A stretch of DNA of 64,000 nt from Tetragonia tetragonoides (GCA_038025085.1 CM076144.1:15531501-15595500), one strand, 5' to 3'. Shown: positions 20,809-33,107, counted from the stretch's first letter. Notes: generated from the letters alone by a model not told the origin. Numbers and translations: made by a program.

Positions 20809-23800
20809 ATGGGTGAGCCCAGCGAACTAGCAAAGTTGTTAATAGCCATGGAGGATCTTAGGACGTCTTTCAAATCTCAAAAAGAGCGGATGACTGCTAT
20901 GGAAAGAAGAAACCAAGAAGATAGGGAGAACATGGAGACAAGGATGCGCAAAATTCATTGGAGAAACCACAACCGTGACCCCGACTTCGATGAGGAGTTT
21001 GAAGACACAAGTGGGACTAGAACCAATGACCCTCCTAAACCACGACATCCCTATGATGATGACAGGAACTTGAAGGTCGAACTCCCTGAATATGACGGTT
21101 CCTACGACCCAGAGGCCTTTCTTGATTGGCTTAGAACTATGGAGAGAGTCTTTGAATACAAGGAGTATGATGAGCGGCGAAGATGCAAGTTAGCCATGCT
21201 TAAACTCACCAAGCATGCTTCTTTATGGTATGAAAACCTAAAGGCTCGACGCAAGAAGGAAGAGAAAGCAAAGATTGAGAATTGGGACAAACTCAAGAAA
21301 TATTTAAAGAAACGATTTTTGCCTAAAGAATTTGAGTAAGAACAGTTTTTGAAACTCACATCCTTAAGCCAAGAAACCTCAAGTGTACAAGACTACCTCC
21401 AGAAGTTTGAACATATGCACATGATGTGTGATCTTGAGGAGAAGGAGGAGTTAAAGATTGCGCGGTTCATCAAAGGTCTAAACCCAACTCTAAGGCGCAA
21501 GGTAGAGCTTGTTCCTTACGTAACCTTTGAGGACGTCTGCAAAATTGCTCTCAAGATTGAGAAGCAAGGGAAGGAGCAAAAACCGGTTGCCCGAGATGTG
21601 ATTAAAGGCTATACAAATTTTTGGAACCAATACAATGCAAGAGAGAATGCAACATTCTCCAAGAGCGCAAGTGTCCCTAGCAAGCCCGTAACTCAAGACA
21701 AAGGCAAAGCCGTGGCTACTAAGGACAAGAACCAACTGCGTTGTTTCAAGTGTCAAGGATATGGACACTATGCCTATGAGTGCGGCTCGAAGAAAGCGCT
21801 CACCATCGCTGAGCTAGAAGAGATGGAGCCCTCGTTTGTTATGCCCATAACCGAGGATAGTGATGAAAATATTGGAGAGCCATTCATTGAAGATTATGGT
21901 ATACCCGAGGTAGGAGAGACCCTAATCCTTACGAAGCTGCTACATACGACTGTGGCCGATGATGAGTCCGACCAAAGGGAGCAAATATTCCATTCTCGCT
22001 GCAAGGTTAGAGGTAAAGTTTGCAATTTGATTATTAACTCTGGGAGTTGTACTAATGTTGCCTCTAAAGAGATGGTTGATAAGCTTGATTTGCCTACTAA
22101 AAGTCATCCTAAACCCTATACTGTGCAATGGTTGAATGATGGGGGAGGGTTACAAGTGACTAAACAAGCTAGAGTTTGCTTTACTTTAGGGTGTTATAAA
22201 GACGATCTATGGTGTGATGTACTGCCTATGGGTGTTTGTCATATATTGTTAGGTCGTCCTTGGCAATTTGATAGGAAAGTTAGTCATGATGGTGTAAACA
22301 ATATCTATATTGTTGAGCATAACCAGAAACGAATCAAATTGTTACCCTTGACTGCCACTGAAGTTAAAGAAGCAAAGGCTAGTAAAAAGGCGAGTCGTGT
22401 AATGGTCATAGGAGAGAAAGAGATGGAAAAAGAGGTGGCTAGTGAAACTATGAGCTACCTAGTGTTGTTGTTTGAACCTAACATGTGTAACAATCCCAAT
22501 TATGATCCTGAGTTACGCATATTGTTAGAGAGGTTCAAAGAAGTGTTCCCCGAGGAGTTACCCCCTGGTTTACCTCCTATGCGTGGCATAGAACACCAAA
22601 TTGACCTAGTTCCTGGAGCACCACTTCCAAATAGGCCAGCATATCGATGTAACCCCGAAGAAGCCAAAGAGTTACAAAGACAAGTTGAAGAGCTTGTGCA
22701 AAGAGGCTATGTGAGAGAAAGTCTAAGTCCATGCGCTGTTCCTGCGTTACTTGTGCCTAAGAAAGATGGGACATGGCGTATGTGCATTGATAGTAGAGCT
22801 GTCAACAATATCACAATCAAATATAGGTTCCCTATGCCAAGATTAGACGATATGTTAGACGAGCTACATGGTTCCCAGTTGTTTTCCAAGATAGATCTTA
22901 GAGCTGGATACCATCAAGTGAGAATCAAGGAGGGGGATGAATGGAAAACCGCATTCAAGACACGACATGGTTTGTATGAGTGGTTAGTAATGCCTTTTGG
23001 CTTGTGCAACGCTCCTAGCACATTCATGAGGTTGATGAACGAGGTATTGAGAGCATTCCTTGGTAAATTTGTTGTGGTTTACCTTGATGATATTCTTATA
23101 TTCAGCAAGACCAAGGAGGAACATCTAGTACATCTACAGCGCGTATTTGAGAAGCTAAAGGAACAACAGCTTTTTGGCAAGTTAGAGAAGTGTGATTTCA
23201 TGCTTCCTAAGGTTATATTCCTTGGTTACATTGTATCCAAAGATGGTGTACATGTTGATCCGTCCAAGGTAGAAGCTATGGCTTCATGGCCAGCTCCAAC
23301 CAATATACATGAGGTACGTAGTTTTCATGGCTTGGCATCATTTTATCGGAGGTTTATACGCAATTTTAGTTCCATTACTGCTCCTATTACTGAATTAATG
23401 AAAAAAGGAGAGTTTAATTGGAGTGAAAGTGCGCAAAAGGCCTTTGTTGAGGTCAAAGAGAAGTTGTGTCAAGCACCTATTCTAGCATTACCCGATTTTG
23501 ATAGATTGTTTGAGGTTGAATGTGATGCTAGTGGGGTGGGTATAGGCGCTGTTTTAATTCAAGAAAAACGTCCTATTGCCTATTTTAGTGAGAAATTGAA
23601 TGGAGCTCGTTTGAATTATTCTACATATGATCGAGAGTTCTATGCAATTGTGAGAGCTTTGGAGCATTGGTCCCATTATTTAAGGCCTAAGCCTTTTGTG
23701 TTGCACTCGGATCATGAAGCTCTCAAGTACATTCATGGACAACAGAAACTAAACCCTAGACATGCCAAGTGGGTAGAGTTTCTACAATCTTTTACATTCT

Positions 23801-25311
23801 CGGCCAAGTACAAAGATGGGAAGAGCAATGTTGTTGCTGATGCTCTTTCACGAAGAAACCACTTGCTTGTGACACTTGAAGCGAAGCTCCTAGGCTTTGA
23901 ACATCTCCAAGAACTATATGACAAGGATGCTGATTTCTCTGAGTCATTTAGAGCTTGCAAAGAAGGGGAGCATGGTGATTATTTCATACAAGATGGGTTT
24001 CTATTCAAGAGGAACAAGTTCTGTGTTGCTAGGTCCTCTGTACGTGAGCTATTGGTTAGAGAAGTTCACTCGGGAGGATTAGCTGGACATTTTGGAGTAA
24101 CTAAAACCCTTGAGCTGTTACAAGAACACTTTTATTGGCCTAAGATGCTCAAAGATGTACATGCTATTGTGACGAGATGCGCTACATGTCAACGGGCCAA
24201 GAGTGCTTTTCACAAAGGGTTATACACACCATTACCGGTTCCTAGCATTCCCTGGGAGAGTGTGAGCATGGATTTCATTGTGGCACTCCCTAGAACTTAA
24301 AGGGGAAAAGATGCTGTGATGGTTGTTGTTGATAGATTGTCCAAGATGGCGCACTTTGTGCCATGTCACAAGACCGATGACGCCTCTCATGTTGCTGACT
24401 TGTTCTATAAAGAGATAGTGAGGCTACATGGCATTCCCAAGACCATTGTGTCGGATCGAGATACTAAGTTTCTGAGTTACTTTTGGAAGACACTTTGGAG
24501 ACTCGTTGGGACGAAGTTACTCTTTAGCACTTCACATCACCCACAAACAGATGGGCAAACCGAGGTTACAAACAGGACCCTTGGTACTTTGCTTAGAGAG
24601 TTGGTGAGTAGAAGCACAAAAGATTGGGATATTAAGCTAGCACATGCGGAGTTTGCATATAACAGAACGCCTGGATTTACCACGGGTCGTTCTCCATTTG
24701 AGATTGTGTACGGCATTAATCCTTATTTGCCTATTGATTTCGTGTCTTTGCCTAGAGATGATGTTATCAATGTAGATGCCAAGGCAAGACAACAAGCTTT
24801 CAAGAAGACCTGTGAGCAAGTTCGTGCGCGAGTAGAGAAGATGAACTCAAGGTACCAAGCTAGAGCTAACAAGGGAAGAAAGCAAGTTCTATTTGAACCT
24901 GGTGACTTAGTTTGGCTACACCTGCGCAAAGAAAGATTTCCTTCTAGACGCAAGAACAAGCTTATGCCTCGAGCAGATGGTCCTTTTCAAGTTCTAGAGA
25001 AGATTGGAGACAATGCATACAAGATTGATCTTCCTAGTGAGTATGGAAACGTGAGCTCAACCTTCAATGTCGGTGATCTTAGCCCTTACTTAGAGGATAC
25101 GAATTTGAGGGCAAATTCTTTTAAAGAAGGGGAGGTTGATGCAGGAGCAAGTACGTTAAAGGACAAGCAAGAAGACGACGAATCAAGAACGTCCAAGAAC
25201 CAAGTTCTTGAAACGTTAATGCTTGATCTTGAGCTGCTCATTGCCAAGAGTATAATGCCACGTGAGGTAAAGTGTGAGGTAACTATGTTAGAGTGGCAAG
25301 AAGATGACTAG
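20809..25311 (+). pseudogene. Gag-Pol polyprotein of the Ty3 element, one frame with two stop codons
   Basis: From the ATG at 20809 the frame runs 1500 codons to a TAG at 25309-25311. It is interrupted by TAA at 21337 and TAA at 24298; both look like CAA (Gln) codons changed by one base. In order: Gag with coiled-coil-like charged N-terminus (to about 21570); knuckle CFKCQGYGHYAYEC (about 21742); protease motif NSGSCTNVAS at 22036, where the catalytic Asp is Asn; reverse transcriptase with YLDDILIFS (23080); RNase H with CDASGVGIGAVL (about 23520); integrase zinc-binding H-H-C-C region (about 24070-24200) and catalytic core containing SDRDTKF and GQTEVTNRTL. The last 58 or so codons lie inside the 3' LTR. 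Apart from the two stops and the protease change it looks fresh. Confidence 0.9.
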
Positions 25312-25800
25312 AAGCTGAAAAGAAGAAGCCTTGGGCGCCAAGGAAACTGTTCCAGCGGTTTTGAGCCTTGGGCGCTAGGTAATCAGTTGTTTAGTTCGAT
25401 TTCGTTTAGTATTTCCTTAATTAGTTAGAATATGTTTAGGAGAGTAATAATCTGATTGTTATTAGTATTAGAAGTCCATTAGGAATTAGGAAAGCTGTTA
25501 GTTAGTCCGTTTTACAATTGTAGTCAGTTTCGTAGTTAGTTTCCTATTCGGACTAGGATTAGGATTCCGAATAGCTTTAGATTTCTTTGTCTATAAATAG
25601 GGGAGAGCTTTGCTATTGTAAACTCGTGCTTTGATGATTAATTATTGAATACGTGAGTATTTACCCCTCAAACTGAGTGATTCAGGTTGAAACCCTTACG
25701 AGTGATTCGTGAGTTGTTCTTGAGTGATTCTTGAACAAGATCCCTTTGTGTGATACTATCAAAGGTTAATTTCCGTTTTGTTACTTATTTCACATCAACT
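25137..25800 (+). repeat. 3' LTR of the Ty3 element
   Basis: Starts after the purine tract AAAGAAGGGGAGG (25123-25135) and ends CACATCAACT before the GTACA repeat. Nearly identical to 19985-20648. Confidence 0.88.
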
Positions 25801-25824
25801 GTACAACCTATTACTGAAACAACA

Positions 25825-27160
25825 ATGGAGATTCCTAGTGATTTGCAAAGTTCGCAAATGCCGAATTTAGACAGGGTGGTTCGAAATCTAACTAATGAAT
25901 TGAATGCACTAGAAATCCTGACTCCGGGGGTTCAAAATGGGTCTGTTCAGCAAATTGAATTAGCTCGGGAGAAGATAACTCTTGGCTTTCCCAATTGCAA
26001 GAAAAAGCCAACTTGAGAGGTCATGGGCGGATGAAGTTGCCGCGGCTGAAGAGGTGTCTTTTGTGTCTTCTGAGATAGGTAACCCTTCTGCCTGGGATAG
26101 ATTTGACATTTCTAAACTGAAAAATGCTGGTTTTCGCTTAGAATATGTAAAACCTACTATTGTTGAAGGTAAACCTGTTGGGAAAATTCATATGGATGAT
26201 ATAAAATTTGAAATTGAATATTGGAGTCAGGCTTTGGTTTTCTATGTTCTGGGGGCAAGACCTCCAGTGAGTGTCTTTAGTGGACTTATGAGGCGTATTT
26301 GGGCTAATAGAGGCATGAGGAAAATTGCTATGATGAACAATGGTATTGTCCTTGTTAGATTTGATTCTATGGAGAATAGGGATTTAATATTCAGGAAGGT
26401 GTGTTCCACTTTGACAATAAGCCACTCATAGTTAGGCCTTGGTCTGCCAATGTTAACTATGCAAAGGAAGAGCCATATTTTGTGCCTATTTGGGTGAAAT
26501 TATCAGGTCTTGATGTCAAGTATTGGAATGCTACAGGCTTAGGCAAGGTAGCCAGCCTCATTGGTCGTCCAATGATGGCATACAAGAACACTGAGATAAA
26601 AGTTGGTATTAACTTTGCTAGAGTTTTAATTAAGGTAGACATTGACTCTGTATTTCCCGACAAAGTTAATTTTCGTAATGAAAGAGGGGTCATAGTTGAA
26701 CAACAAGTGGATTATGATTAGAAGCCTACAGTGTGCAACTTCTGTAGGCAATATGACCATAATGAAGATGTATGTAGGAAGAAAGCTGGAACACTGGAGA
26801 ATCTGAGAACTTCAACTGGTACTACAATTCATAGGGCACTAATTGCAGGTGTTGGTGCTGGGAATGCAGCAAGACCTATAGTAGAGGCACCAGGACCACC
26901 AGCAACTGATAATGGTGTGAGACATCAACAATGGATATCAACAGGGAGAGGGATAGGCAGGGGCTGACATGGCTATAGGCAGAATGTGCAAAGGGGAAGA
27001 GGTGCTGGGAGACAGAACTTTGGCAATCCCAGGCCAGAACTTGTAGTCACTGTGACTGGACAAACTCAGACAGTAGAGGGTGTGGAAGCCACTTCTATCC
27101 ACAACTCTTTTTCTAGTTTGCAAGATGAACAAATTGAGCACCCAGCTGAAAAAGTGCTGT
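25825..27160 (+). pseudogene. LINE-B ORF1: DUF4283 / zinc-knuckle RNA-binding protein, broken
   Basis: Starts at ATG 25825 (MEIPSDLQSSQMPNLDRVVR), 25 bases after the Ty3 element. A frameshift near 25985 moves the reading to the frame with DISKLKNAGFRLEYV. A second near 26400 leads to FDNKPLIVRPWSANVNYA and IWVKLSGLDVKYWNATGL, the DUF4283 core of plant LINE ORF1 proteins. A TAG at 26719-26721, likely from TGG, precedes the CCHC knuckle CNFCRQYDHNEDVC (about 26732). Another stop is at 26965. The protein would bind LINE RNA in a ribonucleoprotein with ORF2. Confidence 0.85.
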
Positions 27161-27194
27161 AGGGAGGTGAGAAGATCATATCCCCTGTTGGACA

Positions 27195-28930
27195 TGGCTA
27201 GACTTTGTATGGAATGTTAGTGGCTTAATGGCCCCAATAAGCAAAAGGAGGTAACTCTTTTTTGCATTATGAATAAATTTGGTTTTGTTTCACTCTTAGA
27301 AACTAAAATTAGAGTCAATAATATTGAAAAATGCAAAAAGAATGTTTTGGAGGGGTGGGAGTCTTATATTAATCTTGCTGATAATTATCTGGGGAGAATT
27401 TGGGTTAGATGGTTACCTCAAGTTTTCAATGTTGTGGTTGTCTTCTCTTCTGCTCAAATGGTTATTGTCAAGGTCATTGTGTTGAAGTTGAAAAAACAGT
27501 TTTATGTTAGTATTGTATATGGTTTGAATGACAAGGAGGATAGGAAGGAATTATGGAGGGATCTAAATAATTTTGCAAATAGCTGCTCTGAGCCCTTGAT
27601 AGCTAGAGGAGATTATAATAATGTCTTGAAGCATGATGATAGACAGGGTGGATTTGCTGTGACCCATAATGAGATTATTGACTTCAAGCTTTGTTTAGAT
27701 CAGTGTTTGTTTGTTTTTTTTGCTCGTCAGATCTATGTTTGTTAACTGAGCTAGGATGGTCTGGTTGCAAGTATACCTGGAATAATAGACATGGAAATGA
27801 AGCTAGAGTTTACTCTAAGATAGACTGGCTGTTTGCAAATTGTCAATGGGTTTAGGAATTTGACCAATACGCTACTAGTTTCCTCCTTGAGGGAGTCTCA
27901 GACCATTCCCCAGTTGTCATTGAATTGGAACCTAGTGTGATACAGAGACATGGCAAATTCAGATACTTTAATTTGTGGAGCAGACATGCAAACTTTGTCA
28001 ACATTGTGAGTCAAACTTGAAACATTGAGTGCACAGGGACAAAAATGTTTATGCTTTACCAGAAATTGAAGAATGTTAGGAACAATCTGAGAAGATTGAA
28101 CAGGAGGGAATACTTTGACATTCTGTCAAGAGTTGAAGAAGCAAGAGACCAGATGCACAAGGCTCAGTCTGCTGCAAACAATAGCCCTGCTGCAACCCTG
28201 AAAAATATTGAGCAACAAGCCAGAAAGATGTTTTGGGAGGTTAATATTGTAGCTGAGGAGTTCTTAAAACAAAAAAGCAAGATAAAATGTGTTCAATTGG
28301 GTGATAATAACACAAAATGTTTTCACTCTATCTTGAAGAAGAGGCATCAGAAGAATAGAATTTTTTCATTAAAGAATGCAGCAGGGGGAGTCATCTCTGA
28401 TCAAGGGAGAGTTATGGAGGAGCTTCTATCTTTCTACAAAGGCATGCTTGGTGTCAAGGAGAATGAAAGAGTACAAGAAACAGATTTCATTTTCCAATCA
28501 GGATATGTGCTGAATTCATAGCAGCAAATGAGTCTTATTCAGCCAGTTTCAAAAAAAAGAAATAAAAGATGCAATGTTTGCTATAGACATTGATAAAAGC
28601 CCAGGTCCATATGGGTTTGGGAATGGTTTTTACAGAGACTCTTGGAATGTGGTAGGAGAGGATGTTTGTGAGGCTATTCAAGATTTTTGCTCATCTGCAA
28701 AAATGCTGAAACATGTTAATTCCACAACTTTATGCCTGGTCCCTAAGGTAGAGAACCCTGAACTGGTCTCTGGTTCTAGGCCTATTGCCTGCTGCAACAC
28801 AGTTTATAAGGGTATATGAAAGATCTTGTGTGGGAGATTAGCTAAAGTACCCCCTGACTTTATTTCACTGAATCAAGATGCTTTTGTAGCTAATAGATCA
28901 ATTGTGCATAACATCATGATTTGTCAAGAC
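27195..28930 (+). pseudogene. LINE-B ORF2 first part: endonuclease and start of reverse transcriptase, broken
   Basis: The endonuclease-like region begins near 27195 and includes KFGFVSLLETKI (about 27272), YVSIVYGLND (about 27500) and a GDYNNVL motif (about 27610), as in APE-type LINE endonucleases. 28045-28521 is the linker with QLGDNNTKCFHSILKKRHQK. The reverse transcriptase starts at 28574 with DIDKSPGPYGFGNGF and the LCLVPKV region. Stops or shifts occur near 27742, 28018, 28521 and 28817. The reading is cut by LINE-C at 28930 and resumes after 30348. Confidence 0.82.
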
Positions 28931-30336
28931 CCCCTTTTTTTTTTTTTTTCCTTTTTGAACAGAAACTAAAAATTTATTAAGGCAACTTATTTCCAATAAG
29001 CAACAAACACAAAACCTAGAGCCCTTAGAGCCCTCCACAGTGCGCAACTAATTGTACAAGCACCCAAAGCTAGAAGGTGGTAGCCTACATCCATGAGTAA
29101 AACGTACCACCCCTCCAAACACCTTTCGTAGCTAGTACATCTACATCAGAATTCTGCTCCCTAATTACATGATTAATATTAAATTCAACAAGAGAAGCAA
29201 GAATAGAATCTATGACATTAAAAGAGTTCCACCACTACCATGGTCTTTGTCCTCTATTCTTCAGCCAACTAACAGTATTTGTTGAATCACAATTAATCTG
29301 AATTTTGCATTGAGTCCAATCAGTAGGCTCCTTAAGCATAGTCAGACCATGTAACACCCCCATGAGTTCAGCAAAGTTAGAGTATGAGACCCCGAGATCA
29401 ACAGAGTATACTCCTTGTATCTCCCCCAACGTGTCCCTTCTGCTGGGCCAGGTTTGCCTAATGCCGAGCCATCAGTATTCAAAGACAACCAGCCTGTGGG
29501 AGGAGGTTTCTAGGCGTGATTATCCCTGTAAAGCTTGTTGTTGTTGCAGATGTCATTATCTCTTACAAGAATAGAACCAGGATCAGTCTCCCATTGATGA
29601 AATTCATAAGCTGACACTGTAAACAAGGTTTTAACCCACCACCAAGTTTTTATTTTACTAAGATCCACCACCTCAGAAACAGTAAGAGTGTGCTGTTGAA
29701 AGCAACTCTGGTTTCTTGCTGGCCAAAGAGACCAAAGGGTCGCATGAAAGATACTGAGCCACACCTCTCTAGATTGAGATTTTTTAGAAAAGACCTGCCA
29801 CTATTCTAGCATGGTTATAATGGTGTTTGGAGCACACCATTGAATATTCCACCACGAGTGTATAGAATCCCATATATGTTGTGCAAAACTACAGTGAACA
29901 AACAAATGTGCAAATGTCTCAATAGTTTCTTGACAGAGAGGACATATGCTTCCTTCATCATTCAGAGGAACTCCTCGAGCACATAAGTTATCTTTTGTAG
30001 CTACTCTATTTTGTAACACTTGCTAGCTGAAAATTTGAATCTTACTAGGTACCTTCACTTTCCAAATCAAATTTTCCACACCCCAATTATCACCACCTGT
30101 TTGAGTAAGCAAGCTATAACACTTGCCTACTGAATAATCACCATGAATATCATGTTTCCAAACAATGAAATCTTCCATAGTTGGAACAAGAAAACTGGTT
30201 GTATAAGTTGCAACAATTGTTGATGCATATCTTCTTCCCAACAGCGGATGGTTCTTCTATATGAGAAAACCCAATGGAATTTATCTCCTTCCCACTGGCA
30301 CATTTCAGCAACAATGGCTTCTTTCTGCAGGCTTAA
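28930..30336 (-). mobile_element. LINE-C: 5'-truncated minus-strand LINE fragment
   Basis: A 1.4-kb insertion flanked by GATTTGTCAAGA at 28918-28929 and 30337-30348. A T-run at 28935-28949 is its poly(A) tail on the minus strand. Minus-strand reading gives the end of a LINE ORF2: a DFIVWKHDIHGDYSVGKCYS stretch, zf-RVT (CPLCQETIETFAHLFVHC) and an RNase H-like region (LNTDGSALG, then NFAELMGVLHGLTML). Several stops interrupt it. The cut is in the LINE-B reverse transcriptase. Confidence 0.88.
29235..30300 (-). pseudogene. LINE-C ORF2 C-terminal remnant: zf-RVT and RNase H-like
   Basis: Open pieces at 30241-30023, 30019-29801, 29764-29510 and 29429-29235 follow one another on the minus strand, separated by single stops or shifts. 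The zf-RVT cysteines and histidine are in 30019-29801. The RNase H-like part ends INCDSTNTVSWLKNRGQRPW. LINE-B, by contrast, shows no RNase H after its zf-RVT, so LINE-C belongs to a different LINE family, closer in layout to LINE-A. Confidence 0.75.
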
Positions 30337-30348
30337 GATTTGTCAAGA

Positions 30349-32038
30349 TCTTAATAGACACTATAGAAGGAAGAATGCAACTGCCTGATGCATAATGAAG
30401 ATTGATCTTCGTAAAGCTTATGACACAATTCACTGGCCCTTTTTGGAGGAAATGATGGAGGGTTATAGGTTTCTTAAGAAGTTTCAAGCGTGGATTGCTG
30501 CATGTGTGAAGACTGCAAGCTTAGCTTCTCTATTAGTTTGAATGGAGCTAATGATGGTTACTTTGAAGCAAAGAGGGGCACTAGGCAAGGTGATCCCATC
30601 TCACCTCTGTTGTTTGTCAAGGTCATGGAACACCTTTCGAGACTGCTTAAAATGTTATGCAATGACAAGGAGTTCAAATGCCACCCAATGTGTAAATCCG
30701 TGGGGCTTAACCACCTTTGCTTTGCAGATGATCTTATGGTGTTCTGCAAGGATAATGTTGCCTCAGTCACCAAAGTTATGGAGTGCTTCTCCTATTTCTC
30801 TTAGGTGACTGGATTGAAGCCTAAAACTAACAAGTCACACATTTACATTGCTGGGTTATCTACTGAGATCAAGAACATGATATTGCAATTATCAGGATTT
30901 CAAGAGGGGAGCTTCCCAATGAAATATTTAGGAGTCCCTTTGTCACCTTCGAAGTGGAATAAGCTTGACTGTGCTTGTTTGGTTGATAAAATTACAAAGA
31001 GGTTAAATGTTTGGGCCTCAAAAAACCTCTCTTATGCAGGAAGGGCACAACTAATCAACTCTGTGCTCCTATCCTTGCACATGTATTGGGGCAGTATTTT
31101 TATCTTGCCAACTGGAGTAATGAAGGCTATAGAGGCTAAGTGCAGGCAATTTGTTTGGTCAGGGAATGATTAGAAAAAAGGGAACAGTCTAGTAGCATGG
31201 GACTTGATCTGTAGACCAAGGAAAAATGGTGGTTTGATTTTTAAACAGTGTAAAAACTTTAATTATGCTCTGAATGGCAAGCATATTTGGGATCTAGCTG
31301 CAAAAAAATACAATACGTGGGTCAAAATGGGTCAATGGGATTTATATGAAGGGTGAAGATCTGTGACAATATGTTCCTAAGCAAGACTGCAATTGGGCAT
31401 GGATGAAGTTGAATAAGAATAAGGACCTATTCAAGCAAGCTTACAAGCAAGATAATACATGGTCCCTTACAGTACATGGTGGTTATACAGTCAAAAGTGG
31501 TTATGATTTCCTTATGGGTGACATGCCCAAGCTGAGACACGCAAAGTTTATTTGGGGGGTGCTGAATGTTCCAAGACACAACTTCTGATTGTGGCTGGTT
31601 CAGGCTCAAAGACTGCTCCCAAAGGAAAGGATGAAAAGGCTAGGGTTTTATAATGGTGATACTGACTGCTTGCTCTGTACTGGGCATGAAGAATCTCACC
31701 AATATTTATTTTTTGAATGTGATAAATCCTTGACACTATGGAAGGAAATGAAGACTTGGATAGGTTGCACTGATGCAAGCTGTAACATAACAGGCATCAT
31801 GAACTGGACTGGGCGCTAGAAATGAAACAAAATGAAGAGAGAAGTCACTGCAACAGCAACTTCTGCACTGACTTTCTGGATATGGAGAGCTAGAAATGAA
31901 GTATGTTTTAGGCAAGGTTTGTTGTCTAATGAGCTCATCCTGCAACAGGTCAAATTTGTTGTCAAAGCAAAAGTTGGAAGCTGCAGAACAAAGAAGATGA
32001 CTAGGGGTGACAGAGAATATCTGAATAGCTTGGTTTAA
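30349..32038 (+). pseudogene. LINE-B ORF2 second part: reverse transcriptase and zf-RVT, broken
   Basis: After LINE-C the reverse transcriptase continues with MKIDLRKAYDTIHWPFLEE (about 30390-30450), TRQGDPISPLLF (about 30580) and the catalytic motif CFADDLMVFCKDN (about 30718). The thumb region includes MKYLGVPLSPSKWNKL (30920). The zf-RVT region is at about 31590-31740 (LPKERMKRLGF, then CLLCTGHEESHQYLFFEC). The last open piece, 31832-32038, holds FWIWRARNEVCFRQGL. Several single stops occur (30802, 31171, 31586, 31817). A 3' untranslated region and A-rich tail follow to 32283. Confidence 0.83.
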
Positions 32039-32295
32039 GTAATTTTGTTGTAAATAGGGAATTAGCATGAAAATTGTATGGTTTTGGTTTGCTGCTGATT
32101 GTAGGTTGTGTTATGTGTTGTTTTTGTGGTATGTTGTGGTTCTTGTGTAATGCAGTTTAGGGTTAGAGAATCAGTGAGTACCCTACATAGTAGGTGGATC
32201 ACTTCCCTCTAATGCCTTTAGGTTGTAATGATCTATTTCCTAGTTGAATGCAATTACTATCATTCAACCCAAAAAAAAAGAAGAAGACATGTGCT

Positions 32296-33107
32296 GGTAG
32301 TGCTGAGAATAGTTTACGTGTTCTCAAGATTTGGCCACGGGTAATGGAAATCTAGAGATATTTTGAAACTCCTGATACCTTTTATGATACTGATCTCAAG
32401 GTTTGGATACTAACTAACCTTAAATATACAAAAAAAAACTACCTCTAAACACAAATGTCCCCTTGGACTATCCTGATTCCCATCTTTACTTGAGAAATAT
32501 GGAAGAACATGAATGATCACATTTTCACTGATCATGCTAAATCCACTCATGTTGTTAAGAAAAATATCCTATCACTAGCCTAGGAGCTTTACTCCTCTAC
32601 CCCAAATCACAATCTGAAACCTACCCTAGATGTCCTCTGGACCACCCCTAAGCAGAATTGGTTTAAAATCAACATTGATGCTTCATTTTGTGCTAGAGAT
32701 AGATCCTCCGGTTGTGCAGGTGTTGGTAGGGATTGGAAAGGAAAGTGGTTGGGAGTTTTATGACAACAGGAAAGACATCTTCTGCATTCTGCACTACATG
32801 CTGAGTTACAAGCACTAATATGGAGGAATTATGATTCCAGATGGACTGATATGGAGTTGCGCACTGACTGTGAGAAAGCTGTTAGCCGTTTACTGGGATT
32901 AAAGGAGGGCTCAGACCTTGCTAGTGTTATATCTGAATGCAGGGAGCTGATAAGAAGAAAGGAGGATGAATACTCGGGTATGCTTCGAGAGGCGGGAGAA
33001 AAATAGAGTTGCAGACATGATGGTCAAAAAAGCAAGGAAAGAGCTAAAGGCTGAAAATGTAACATTTTGGCTAGTTCTCCAAATTATTGTACGGAACCAC
33101 TAGAACC
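32296..33107 (+). pseudogene. LINE-A part 3: end of zf-RVT and RNase H-like domain
   Basis: The frame interrupted at 19789 resumes with GSAENSLRVLKIWPR. After a stop, an RNase H (RVT_3) domain follows: WFKINIDASF (about 32650), then AELQAL (about 32800), LRTDCEKAVSRL (about 32855) and NRVADMMVKKARKE (about 33000). The last codons are close to 33105. This is the C-terminal layout of plant L1 elements that carry RNase H. The 3' end is interrupted by the T-run of the next insertion. Confidence 0.8.

Larger units (their letters stand above)
19974..25800 (+). mobile_element. Young Ty3-type LTR retrotransposon (chromovirus-like)
   Basis: LTRs of about 665 bp flank a single gag-pol frame. The 5-bp repeat GTACA lies at 19969-19973 and 25801-25805. 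The two LTRs appear to differ at one position (TTATTG near 20566 against TTCTTG near 25718), so insertion is very recent. Domain order is Gag, knuckle, protease, reverse transcriptase, RNase H, integrase, as in Ty3-type elements. The integrase wording and a polyprotein end that reads into the 3' LTR suggest the CRM or a related chromovirus clade; this is an inference. About eleven bases (19974-19984) before the LTR homology do not match the 3' copy well. Confidence 0.9.
19790..32283 (+). mobile_element. LINE-B: full-length-like L1-type LINE, split by a Ty3 element and by LINE-C
   Basis: It is flanked by the 12-bp duplication AAGACATGTGCT at 19778-19789 and 32284-32295 and ends in an A-rich tail (32271-32279). 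Without its two insertions it is about 5.2 kb. Order: short 5' leader, ORF1 (DUF4283 plus CCHC knuckle), ORF2 (endonuclease, reverse transcriptase, zf-RVT). Both ORFs have frameshifts and stops. Confidence 0.88.
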
